Translations under genes and position numbers: made by a program
Notes under the pieces: model-generated
Databases searched by the model: none
Seen by the model: the letters and a program-made list of their open reading frames with translations, nothing else
What the model was told of the DNA's origin: nothing
Part shown: positions 1 to 4,693 of the stretch, one piece after another
How positions within the stretch are numbered: the first letter of the stretch is position 1
Layout: every line of letters starts with the position of its first letter
From: Phormidesmis priestleyi
Lineage (GTDB): Bacteria; Cyanobacteriota; Cyanobacteriia; Phormidesmidales; Phormidesmidaceae
Direction of reading: 5' to 3'
Length of the DNA stretch: 5,143 nucleotides
Assembly (NCBI GenBank): GCA_003242115.1
Contig: QBMP01000002.1
Coordinates: forward strand, 34,253-39,395

Positions 1-1
1 A

Positions 2-1099
2 GCGCTTTCCGCCGACGCTGACCACGCCTGCATTCAGCTCTTTCAAATCCGCGCTGGTCGCTTAGTCGGTCGCTTGGGCTTTGTGGCCGATGCTCAATCC
101 GGCACCACGGGTGAAATTCTTCAGCGCGTCCTCGAAGAACATTACCGCTTGGTCGATCCGGTCGAAATTCCAGCCGAAATCTTGGTGCAGCATCCCTTAC
201 CGGAAGGGGAGATGTTGGCCGATTTTTTGACCGTTGCCAAGGGCCGCAAAGTCTCTATTGACATGCCCCAAAGGCAGGCCAAAGCCGAGCTAATAGAAAT
301 GGTCGAGCGCAACGCTCAGTATGAGCTTGCCCGCACTCAGCGCTTTGCTGATCGCAACTATCAGGCCATGCAAGATTTGGCCGAACTCGCCGATCTGCCA
401 GGGCCACCGAAGCGGATTGAGGGTTACGACATCTCTCACATTCAGGGTTCAGATGCAGTGGCCTCACAGGTGGTCTTTATCGATGGTCTGCCAGCCAAGC
501 AGCACTACCGCACCTACAAAATCAAAAATCCTACCGTCACCAGCGGCCACTCGGATGATTTTGCCAGTATGGCCGAAGTCATTCGCCGTCGCTTTCGCCG
601 CTATGCGGAAGATCCGAGCAAACAGCGGGTGGGCGATGCCGATTGGCCTGATCTGGTCATGATCGATGGCGGCAAGGGGCAGCTCTCGGCAGTCGTTGCG
701 GAGCTAGAAGAGATGAATTTGCTGAGCGAGTTGCGAGTTGTGAGCTTGGCAAAAAAGCGAGAGGAGATCTTTTTGCCCGGTAAAAAGCAGCCCCTACAGA
801 CGGAAGCCGAGCAGCCAGGGGTGCAGCTATTGCGCCGCCTGCGAGATGAAGCCCATCGCTTTGCCGTGAGCTTTCACCGCAAAAAGCGAATGGGTAGAAT
901 GCGGCGATCGCGCTTAGAAGACATTCCAGGGCTAGGCCATCACCGTCGCAAGCAGCTGCTCGCCACCTTTCACTCTATCGATTACATCCGCGAAGCATCT
1001 CCTGATCTGCTAACGACCGTAGACGGCATTGGCCCTCAGCTCGCCCAGCAAATTTACGAATACTTTCATCCTTCCGCAGCGACAGAGCCTAACGATTAA
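2..1099 (+). CDS. uvrC: UvrABC excinuclease subunit C, C-terminal part (5' end outside window)
   Basis: UvrC makes the two cuts on either side of a bulky DNA lesion in nucleotide excision repair, after UvrA and UvrB have located the damage. The frame is open from the window edge, so about 365 C-terminal residues are visible; the N-terminal GIY-YIG nuclease domain and the UvrB-binding UVR motif of this roughly 600-residue family lie outside. The visible part holds the RNase H-like 5'-incision domain. Numbered from base 2, the motifs are YDISHIQG (Asp143), HSDDFASM (Asp185/186), MIDGGKGQL (Asp222) and RDEAHRFA (His285). By motif alignment these match the known Asp-Asp-Asp-His catalytic set. Two helix-hairpin-helix DNA-binding motifs follow at about 305-360 (DIPGLG and [10 protein letters not shown]). 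The C-terminus looks intact, ending in TAA. A HIP1 site lies inside the gene. Identification is secure from the motifs and their order. Confidence 0.97.
   Translation, partial: ALSADADHACIQLFQIRAGRLVGRLGFVADAQSGTTGEILQRVLEEHYRLVDPVEIPAEILVQHPLPEGEMLADFLTVAKGRKVSIDMPQRQAKAELIEMVERNAQYELARTQRFADRNYQAMQDLAELADLPGPPKRIEGYDISHIQGSDAVASQVVFIDGLPAKQHYRTYKIKNPTVTSGHSDDFASMAEVIRRRFRRYAEDPSKQRVGDADWPDLVMIDGGKGQLSAVVAELEEMNLLSELRVVSLAKKREEIFLPGKKQPLQTEAEQPGVQLLRRLRDEAHRFAVSFHRKKRMGRMRRSRLEDIPGLGHHRRKQLLATFHSIDYIREASPDLLTTVDGIGPQLAQQIYEYFHPSAATEPND
904..911. repeat. HIP1 palindrome GCGATCGC (in uvrC)
   Basis: Exact octamer GCGATCGC. This highly iterated palindrome is strongly over-represented in many cyanobacterial genomes, so it supports the taxonomic assignment. 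Confidence 0.9.
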
Positions 1100-1102
1100 A
1101 AA

Positions 1103-1126
1103 GCTTTGAAAAGGGTTTTTCAAAGC
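1103..1126. terminator. Perfect 10-bp hairpin just after uvrC
   Basis: GCTTTGAAAA (1103-1112) and TTTTCAAAGC (1117-1126) are exact reverse complements around a 4-nt GGGT loop, starting 4 nt after the uvrC stop. The position fits a 3'-end structure of the uvrC transcript. There is no U-run after the right arm (it is followed by CTCG), so it is not a classic intrinsic terminator; it may instead protect the 3' end or be a weak pause site. Confidence 0.5.
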
Positions 1127-1151
1127 CTCGAAAAAGCCTTTAAAAGACATC

Positions 1152-1196
1152 TGAGAAGGCTACAAAAAACTGCCATGAAATAAAGCAGCCTTCTCA
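1152..1196. repeat. Inverted repeat, 10 bp perfect arms
   Basis: TGAGAAGGCT (1152-1161) and AGCCTTCTCA (1187-1196) are exact reverse complements around a 25-nt A-rich spacer. The function is unknown; it could be a hairpin in the uvrC 3' untranslated region or a protein-binding site. Confidence 0.5.
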
Positions 1197-1206
1197 TAAG
1201 TAGTCA

Positions 1207-1289
1207 TGCACAATTAATTACAAAAGACTCTGCCTGAATCGTCTAGTTTTAGAATTTTTACTAAATCTTATTCTGTAATTAACTTTGCA
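1207..1289. repeat. Imperfect 16-bp inverted repeat spanning 83 nt
   Basis: The 16-mers at 1207-1222 and 1274-1289 match as reverse complements at 14 of 16 positions (outer TGCA, inner TTAATTACA). The 51-nt interior is AT-rich. No target-site duplication flanks it, so a miniature transposable element is possible but not shown; a long RNA stem is the alternative. Confidence 0.35.
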
Positions 1290-1306
1290 CAGGTACTTAC
1301 TCTCAA

Positions 1307-1358
1307 GTCGAAACCGGCAGCTAAAATGGGTGGTCGAAATTAGTAGCTAAAATCAGCT
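1307..1358. repeat. Two tandem copies of a 26-nt direct repeat
   Basis: GTCGAAA followed after 5 nt by AGCTAAAAT occurs at 1307-1327 and again at 1333-1353, exactly 26 nt apart. Across the 21-nt unit 17 positions are identical. No clear third copy was found. The arrangement resembles iterated protein-binding sites, but the role is unknown. Confidence 0.45.
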
Positions 1359-1387
1359 TTTCAGTCGGTAATAAACCTGAGAAAGCT
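1355..1387. repeat. Hairpin, 10-bp stem with one bulge
   Basis: AGCTTTTCAG (1355-1364) pairs with CTGA plus AAAGCT (1377-1380 and 1382-1387), leaving one bulged G at 1381 and a 12-nt loop. It overlaps the end of the 26-nt direct repeat. There is no T-run after it, so it is not a terminator. Confidence 0.4.
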
Positions 1388-1639
1388 ATTTGAAAAGATA
1401 CTGAAAAAAAGTCGCATTCAATACGTTTTTATTTGCGAATTATGAGTGATTGAAACTTATCTTAATTACTTTACGTATAACGAGATGAAAATGTGTTGAG
1501 AAAAATGATAGCAATGAGTCCTCAAATCTAAAGCAAACCTGTAGTTATCATCCCTTAATTATCTTCGGGATCGCTTAATTGAGGTGATTCTAACTAGCAT
1601 AAATACTCACCTATCCTTGGCTTAGTCAGCCTTTTGACG

Positions 1640-1680
1640 AATCGGGGATCGCCCATCCTCAGACCGATCCCCGATTTTAT
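1640..1680 (+). terminator. Strong intrinsic terminator without an assigned gene
   Basis: AATCGGGGATCG (1640-1651) and CGATCCCCGATT (1665-1676) form a perfect 12-bp, GC-rich stem with a 13-nt loop. The right arm runs into TTTTATTAT, a suitable U-rich tail for rightward transcripts. The nearest upstream gene on this strand, uvrC, ends more than 540 nt earlier. It may end a long uvrC 3' untranslated region or, as I infer, a separate small RNA. Confidence 0.75.
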
Positions 1681-1696
1681 TATGCCTTTGGATGCT

Positions 1697-1725
1697 TTGC
1701 TACTAAGAAGATAAGTTGCCATAAT
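1697..1725 (+). promoter_or_regulatory. Sigma-70-type promoter candidate for the Cys4 gene
   Basis: TTGCTA (1697-1702, 4 of 6 to TTGACA) and CATAAT (1720-1725, 5 of 6 to TATAAT) are separated by 17 nt, the ideal distance. It lies just after the terminator at 1640-1680. The predicted transcript start near 1732-1733 leaves only about 7 nt before the ATG at 1740. That argues that translation starts further downstream, leaving a leader of up to about 210 nt. Confidence 0.5.
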
Positions 1726-1739
1726 GAATCAGTTAATCA

Positions 1740-1946
1740 ATGCTGTTGCAAGCCATTAAAATGCCCGATGAGTTTTTATACTCATTGACCATCTTAGCTA
1801 CCAGCTCAACAACAACATCCTCTAAAACCTTGGATAAGCCATTAAGAACTATGAAGGCCATGGAAAGACCCACAAAGTCACTTTTGGAGTCATTTTTATT
1901 AAGTGACGCCAAAAAAACGCCTACTGATGCGCCCACTTTTGCAAAA
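1740..1946 (+). other. Open in-frame stretch ahead of the Cys4 gene: N-terminal extension or leader
   Basis: This stretch is in frame with the zinc-ribbon protein and free of stops, with a stop just upstream at 1734. Possible in-frame starts are ATG 1740, 1761, 1851 and 1860; none has a convincing ribosome site. The encoded sequence is Ser/Thr/Lys-rich (ATSSTTTSSKT near the start) and resembles no domain I know. The minus strand is also open here (1733-1936, 67 codons from GTG). I favour a transcribed leader with a conserved core starting at 1947, but an extended protein cannot be ruled out. Confidence 0.4.
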
Positions 1947-2159
1947 ATGCAAAAAGTTCACTGCCCTACTTGCGGCGGATCGGCCGAGCGCTACCATCTC
2001 GTTGAAGAAGGGAGTTTGTCTAGGAGAATTGTGCGCACTCAGTGCTCCCACTGTGACTATTTAATGACTCTCTGTGCAGATACAGGACGAGTCATTGAAG
2101 CCTACGCACCTAGTTTTACTCCGGCTGCTTTTGCTTCGATAGCGCCTGCTATGGGCTAA
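1947..2159 (+). CDS. Small Cys4 zinc-ribbon protein (70 aa)
   Basis: The protein has two CxxC pairs, HCPTCGG (Cys6, Cys9) and TQCSHCDY (Cys33, Cys36), 24 residues apart, which is the layout of a zinc ribbon. An extra Cys43 follows, then the segment TGRVIEAYAP. From memory, small cyanobacterial proteins beginning MQ(K/T)V.CP.CG and ending in TGRVIEAYAPG are widespread. They are often labelled as PriA helicase fragments because of the ribbon, although they lack any helicase domain; the function is unknown. I chose ATG 1947 because the recognisable family part begins there, but the frame is open back to ATG 1740 and no Shine-Dalgarno site decides the matter. A promoter-like site lies at 1697-1725 and a strong terminator at 2224-2260, so it is probably transcribed alone. 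Confidence 0.75.
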   Translation: MQKVHCPTCGGSAERYHLVEEGSLSRRIVRTQCSHCDYLMTLCADTGRVIEAYAPSFTPAAFASIAPAMG

Positions 2160-2223
2160 TGACAGGTTAGTTAGAGCCAGCTATGAATTAATTAATAGAG
2201 TAGCCTTGTTGAGCTGACATTAG

Positions 2224-2260
2224 AAAAGCGCACTTCACATTTAATGAAGTGCGCTTTTTT
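2224..2260. terminator. Strong intrinsic terminator, possibly bidirectional
   Basis: AAAAGCGCACTTCA (2224-2237) and TGAAGTGCGCTTTT (2245-2258) form a perfect 14-bp stem with a 7-nt loop and a run of six T on the right (2255-2260). It lies 65 nt after the Cys4 gene. The A-run on the left arm gives a shorter T-run on the minus strand, so it could also end transcripts from the convergent small gene at 2334-2483. Confidence 0.9.
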
Positions 2261-2333
2261 GTTTTCGAGGCAGCAATAAAGCCTCAAACAGAAGGGTCTA
2301 AATAGAAAGATCTCAAGCAGAACGTTGGCAGTA

Positions 2334-2483
2334 TCAGCGCCGAACGAGCGCTTGCTTGAGCGCCACAATCACTTCAGGAGGTCTTTGGTTGCCTTCCCTT
2401 GCAGTGGTTTGTAAATTATCAACGCCTAACAAGGCATACAGCGCCAAGGTAATGATTGTCGCCTGCATCAATCTAGCTAACAT
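2334..2483 (-). CDS. Small hydrophobic peptide (49 aa), probable single membrane span
   Basis: The frame runs from ATG (2483-2481) to TGA (2336-2334), 49 codons. The ribosome site is excellent: AAAGGAGAT on the minus strand (2499-2491), with AGGAG 9 nt before the ATG. Residues 1-21 (MLARLMQATIITLALYALLG and on) have a short positive start followed by a hydrophobic run of about 14, fitting one membrane span or an uncleaved signal. The rest (about 22-49) is polar and ends in basic residues (KQALVRR), with REGNQRPPE in the middle. I do not recognise the family. The gene converges on the Cys4 gene and shares its terminator region; it diverges from gshB. The ribosome site and the nearby terminator argue for a real gene. 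It could be a small membrane regulator or a toxin-like peptide, but nothing in the sequence decides this. Confidence 0.6.
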   Translation of the reverse strand: MLARLMQATIITLALYALLGVDNLQTTAREGNQRPPEVIVALKQALVRR

Positions 2484-2525
2484 TGGCAAAATCTCCTTTC
2501 TCCTCACTCTCGCTTAGATTAATGA

Positions 2526-2535
2526 GTCTTAAGAC
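2526..2535. promoter_or_regulatory. Perfect 10-bp palindrome, possible operator
   Basis: GTCTTAAGAC is its own reverse complement and lies 43-52 nt upstream of the small peptide start, where a repressor or activator of that gene could bind. Only position and symmetry support this. Confidence 0.25.
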
Positions 2536-2557
2536 ACTAGCGAATCAGTGATGTTAC

Positions 2558-2571
2558 CCAATTCAAATTGG
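2558..2571. promoter_or_regulatory. Palindrome CCAATT-CA-AATTGG, possible operator
   Basis: Six-base arms CCAATT and AATTGG are exact reverse complements around two bases. The size and symmetry suit a dimeric regulator. It lies 22 nt beyond the palindrome at 2526-2535 in the divergent region. Confidence 0.25.
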
Positions 2572-2606
2572 CACAATATCGACAGTTTGAGAGACTTCTA
2601 AAGGCG

Positions 2607-2632
2607 GGCTATTGGTTCTACCAACCATAGCC
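2607..2632. repeat. Hairpin 1 upstream of gshB
   Basis: GGCTAT plus GGTT (2607-2612, 2614-2617) pairs with AACCATAGCC (2623-2632), giving 10 bp with one bulged T at 2613 and a CTACC loop. It abuts and overlaps by 2 nt the hairpin at 2631-2658. Confidence 0.5.
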
Positions 2633-2658
2633 TCTATATTTTGAGGTAAATATAGAGG
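2631..2658. repeat. Hairpin 2 upstream of gshB, 11-bp perfect stem
   Basis: CCTCTATATTT (2631-2641) and AAATATAGAGG (2648-2658) are exact reverse complements around the 6-nt loop TGAGGT. The loop's GAGG can itself pair with the CCTC at the base of the left arm. There is no T-run after it. It may be a leader RNA structure or a DNA-binding site. Confidence 0.55.
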
Positions 2659-2830
2659 TGAAATGAAGATTTGGCAAGTATTTCTAAAGTAGTAGATAGA
2701 GTCTTTTTGCAATCATCATCTCCTTCGGGAACATTCATTCGAGATTAAAGGCGAGAGTAGGTCTAGCGACAAGCTGGGTTCGGCCTTCGCGGCGGTGGTT
2801 TTTAGCCTATGCTTTAAAGGCTGATTTATC

Positions 2831-2835
2831 AGGAG
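2831..2835 (+). promoter_or_regulatory. Ribosome binding site that fixes the gshB TTG start
   Basis: AGGAG lies 7 nt before the TTG at 2843. No in-frame ATG or GTG is near, and the first residues encoded from this TTG already match the family N-terminus. Confidence 0.85.
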
Positions 2836-2842
2836 CAGTCTT

Positions 2843-3820
2843 TTGAAATTTGCGTTCATTATTGATCCGATTGCGCGATTAGATCCCGGTCACGATACCA
2901 GTGTGGCAATCATGGAAGCGGCGCAAGGATTGGGGCATGAAGTCTATGTGACTGAGGCGAATCAGCTAGGGGTGGTTGCTGGCCGCGCGCATAGCTGGCT
3001 GCAATTAGTGACGATGAAGCCAGTGGTGCAGGTGGGCAATAGCTGGCAATCAGCACCCGACTGGTATCAGCTGGCTCAGCGTCAATGGCAACCTTTAGAA
3101 GAGATGGATGCGGTGTTTATGCGCACCGATCCGCCGGTAACGGTGCCTTACCTCTATGTCACTTATATATTGGACTGTATAGATAAGTCCAAAACTCAAG
3201 TAATCAATTCACCGATCGGGCTGCGGACTGCGAATGAAAAAATGTATGCGCTGCAATTTGCTGATGCGATTCCAGAGACAATTGTCAGCGCCGATAAGCA
3301 GGTGATTCGAGAGGCGGTAGAGCGCTGGGGAGCTGGAGTGCTTAAGCCGTTGGGCGGCAAAGCGGGAGAGGGAATTTTGTTTTTGGAGGGGAGCGATCGC
3401 AATTTCAACTCAATTATTGAAGTGAGCACCCACCAAGGCAAAGAACCCGTAATGGTGCAAACCTATTTGCCCGCTGCCAAAGCAGGCGATAAGCGCGTTG
3501 TGATGCTGAACGGCGAACCGATTGGGGCCGTGAACCGGGTGCCTACCGGCAAAGAATTTCGCGGCAATATGGCCGTTGGTGGCCGCAGCGAAAAAACCGA
3601 ACTCACCGCTCGTGACTTAGAAATTTGTCAGCAGGTTGCGCCAGCTTTGCGTCGAGACGGCCTAATTTTTGTAGGCATTGACATCATTGGCGACTACCTT
3701 ACAGAGGTAAATGTCACTAGCCCAACGGGCATCCGTGAAATTGATCGATTAGACGGTGTGCGCTTAGGGAATCAGGTGGTGAAATGGGTGGTGGAATCTG
3801 CTCAGGCCCAAAGTCAATAA
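2843..3820 (+). CDS. gshB: Glutathione synthetase
   Basis: This cytoplasmic enzyme joins gamma-glutamylcysteine and glycine, with ATP, to make glutathione, the second and last step of the pathway. The product is 325 residues, close to the 316 or so of the E. coli enzyme. The N-terminal prokaryotic GSH synthetase domain begins KFAFIIDPIARLDPGHDTS and covers roughly residues 1-120. The ATP-grasp domain follows, with LKPLGGKAGEG (167-177), AGDKRVVM (214-221), RGNMAVGG (240-247), GIDIIG (278-283) and TEVNVTSPTG (287-296). Glu288 and Asn290 fit the magnesium ligands of the family. The start is TTG, with AGGAG 7 nt upstream. In many cyanobacteria gshB sits beside a glutaredoxin gene; here it stands alone between a divergent peptide gene and a convergent Uma2 gene. 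A HIP1 site lies inside. Identification is secure. Confidence 0.97.
   Translation: MKFAFIIDPIARLDPGHDTSVAIMEAAQGLGHEVYVTEANQLGVVAGRAHSWLQLVTMKPVVQVGNSWQSAPDWYQLAQRQWQPLEEMDAVFMRTDPPVTVPYLYVTYILDCIDKSKTQVINSPIGLRTANEKMYALQFADAIPETIVSADKQVIREAVERWGAGVLKPLGGKAGEGILFLEGSDRNFNSIIEVSTHQGKEPVMVQTYLPAAKAGDKRVVMLNGEPIGAVNRVPTGKEFRGNMAVGGRSEKTELTARDLEICQQVAPALRRDGLIFVGIDIIGDYLTEVNVTSPTGIREIDRLDGVRLGNQVVKWVVESAQAQSQ
3393..3400. repeat. HIP1 palindrome GCGATCGC (in gshB)
   Basis: Exact copy of the cyanobacterial octamer, inside the ATP-grasp coding region. Confidence 0.9.
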
Positions 3821-3857
3821 CGTAGAGCCGCTAAGTCGGGCCGCTAGATATCAGTTG

Positions 3858-4586
3858 CTAAACATCGGTAGGATCAATGCCTAGCTCTTTTAATCTGGCC
3901 GCCAATTGCTCGGCTTTTTGCTGAGCCTGATCGCGTTCCTGCTGAGCTTGGTTGCGTTCTTGCTGAGCCTGATCCCGTTCTTGCTGAGCTTGGTCGCGTT
4001 CCTGCTTGGCTTGGTCGCGTTCTTTGCGAGTATCGGTCAGGCTCAAAAAGGGCTCACCGTCTGGCCGATAGATTTTGAGCGTATCTGGTGTTAAAACGAA
4101 ACGGATTTGCAGCAGCGGGCTGACCCAATCTTGAATATCTTCAATGACTTCGAGGTAGTGGCCAACTCGCTGCCAGCCGGTAAACTCGATGTTATCAGGG
4201 TCATAGACATAGTACTCCTGCACCCCATAGCGCTGATAGAACTGAAATTTTTTGGCCATTTCGCCCTGCCGGTTGCCGGGAGAAAGTACTTCAAACACGA
4301 CTTGAGGGGCGATGTTATCTTCTTTCCACTGCATGTATGAGCCGCGATCGCCCTTAGGCCGACCAAACGCCACCATTGCATCGGGCGCTCTACGAATCGT
4401 GTTGCTGCCCTCAACCGGATACCACAGCAAATCGCCTGCGACAAAGACATTGGGATCTGCGGCAAAAATCGCTTCCAAATTTTCTTTGATATCGACAATC
4501 CATTGGAACTGCTTGGTATTGTCCGCCATCGGCTGCCCGTCGCTATCCGGGTAAAAAACTTCTTTTTTAGAAAGCTGCTGAACCAT
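3858..4586 (-). CDS. Uma2-family (DUF820) protein with C-terminal coiled coil
   Basis: Uma2 proteins have a PD-(D/E)XK nuclease-like fold and are very numerous in cyanobacteria; most have no known function. From ATG 4586 the product has 242 residues. The family core shows RRAPDAMVAF (Asp69), QVVFEVLSPGN (Glu99), then KKFQFYQRYGVQEYYVYDP (112-130), the usual motif order, so the putative acidic active-site residues appear present. After about residue 187 comes a tail of five near-identical heptads around QAQQERD (to about 222), ending in AEQLAARLKELGIDP; it should form a coiled coil and could drive oligomerisation. The frame extends to a TTG at 4604, but GAGGTG lies 7 nt before the ATG at 4586, so I prefer that start. 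The gene is convergent with gshB and divergent from the deaminase. Nuclease activity is inference only. Confidence 0.9.
   Translation of the reverse strand: MVQQLSKKEVFYPDSDGQPMADNTKQFQWIVDIKENLEAIFAADPNVFVAGDLLWYPVEGSNTIRRAPDAMVAFGRPKGDRGSYMQWKEDNIAPQVVFEVLSPGNRQGEMAKKFQFYQRYGVQEYYVYDPDNIEFTGWQRVGHYLEVIEDIQDWVSPLLQIRFVLTPDTLKIYRPDGEPFLSLTDTRKERDQAKQERDQAQQERDQAQQERNQAQQERDQAQQKAEQLAARLKELGIDPTDV
3919..4023 (-). repeat. Five tandem 21-nt repeats encoding heptads
   Basis: Five units of 21 nt (beginning 3919, 3940, 3961, 3982, 4003) differ at only a few bases and encode the QAQQERD heptad on the minus strand. Exact 21-nt periodicity means copy number can change without a frameshift. The opposite strand reads as a false Leu-rich frame. 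Confidence 0.9.
4344..4351. repeat. HIP1 palindrome GCGATCGC (in the Uma2 gene)
   Basis: Third exact copy of the octamer in about 5 kb. Confidence 0.9.
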
Positions 4587-4593
4587 CGGCTTA

Positions 4594-4599
4594 CACCTC
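4594..4599 (-). promoter_or_regulatory. Ribosome binding site that favours ATG 4586 for the Uma2 gene
   Basis: GAGGTG on the minus strand is 7 nt upstream of ATG 4586. It would lie inside the coding sequence if the TTG at 4604 were used. Confidence 0.7.
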
Positions 4600-4620
4600 G
4601 TCAAATCGCGGAGCGGCTAC

Positions 4621-4626
4621 TTTATA
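4621..4626 (-). promoter_or_regulatory. -10 candidate for the Uma2 gene (overlaps a + strand TATAGT)
   Basis: The minus strand reads TATAAA here, 5 of 6 to the consensus, which would start transcription roughly 28 nt before ATG 4586. The plus strand reads TATAGT at 4623-4628, a possible -10 for the deaminase gene. Neither has a good -35, so this is tentative. Confidence 0.35.
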
Positions 4627-4656
4627 GTGTAGCGGTTAGCGCTATCTGTTTTTGAT

Positions 4657-4687
4657 AGGTCTTTTTGTTAGGTCATTGAACAAGGTC
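4657..4687 (+). promoter_or_regulatory. Three AGGTC direct repeats, 13 nt apart
   Basis: AGGTC occurs at 4657-4661, 4670-4674 and 4683-4687, exactly 13 nt apart, directly before the deaminase ATG at 4694. The last copy holds the AAGG that would be its ribosome site (8 nt from the ATG). A regulator bound here could block both transcription and ribosome entry; this is inference from position. Confidence 0.4.
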
Positions 4688-4693
4688 ACCAGA

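Larger units (their letters stand above)
1100..1739. other. Long AT-rich intergenic region, no gene seen
   Basis: About 640 bases between uvrC and the next open frame. I read both strands and found only very short frames (for example 18 codons or fewer on the minus strand near 1420), none with a convincing ribosome site. I saw no tRNA, tmRNA or RNase P RNA signature. The region does hold inverted repeats (1103-1126, 1152-1196, 1207-1289, 1355-1387), a direct repeat (1307-1358), a strong terminator (1640-1676) and a promoter-like site (1697-1725), each listed separately. It is clearly richer in A and T than uvrC. Confidence 0.75.
2484..2842. other. Divergent intergenic region between the small peptide gene and gshB
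   Basis: About 359 bases with no gene. It must carry the promoters for both flanking genes. I found no strong -35/-10 pair. The best for gshB is TTGGCA (2671-2676) with a poor TAGATA 16 nt later, and nothing convincing is visible for the small gene. It holds two short palindromes (2526-2535, 2558-2571) and two abutting hairpins (2607-2632, 2631-2658), listed separately. Confidence 0.6.

Noticed and set aside
255..467. Minus-strand frame of 70 codons within uvrC
   Set aside because: It lies wholly inside the conserved uvrC coding region, has Cys/Arg/Pro-rich composition and no ribosome site; a shadow of the real gene.
321..662. Plus-strand frame of 113 codons within uvrC
   Set aside because: It overlaps the catalytic part of uvrC in another frame and resembles no protein family; a shadow.
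2770..2815. GGGTTCGG-like sequence as a possible tRNA T-arm
   Set aside because: No acceptor stem, anticodon arm or paired T-stem could be assembled around it.
3196..3441. Minus-strand frame of 81 codons within gshB
   Set aside because: It is antisense to the ATP-grasp domain, with no ribosome site or recognisable domain.
3821..3857. Terminator between gshB and the Uma2 gene
   Set aside because: The 37-nt gap has a repeated GCCGCTA but no stem with a T-run in either direction.
3919..4023. Regular 21-nt repeats as a possible CRISPR array
   Set aside because: The units are directly contiguous with no unique spacers and encode heptads in an intact gene.
3906..4094. Plus-strand frame encoding a striking Leu/Phe-rich, membrane-like repeat protein
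   Set aside because: It is the reverse complement of the 21-nt heptad repeats of the Uma2 gene; Gln/Glu codons read backwards as Leu and Phe. No ribosome site supports it.
4091..4554. Other frames on both strands inside the Uma2 core (4091-4498 minus; 4107-4340 and 4312-4554 plus)
   Set aside because: All overlap the recognisable Uma2 domain in other frames and have no independent support.
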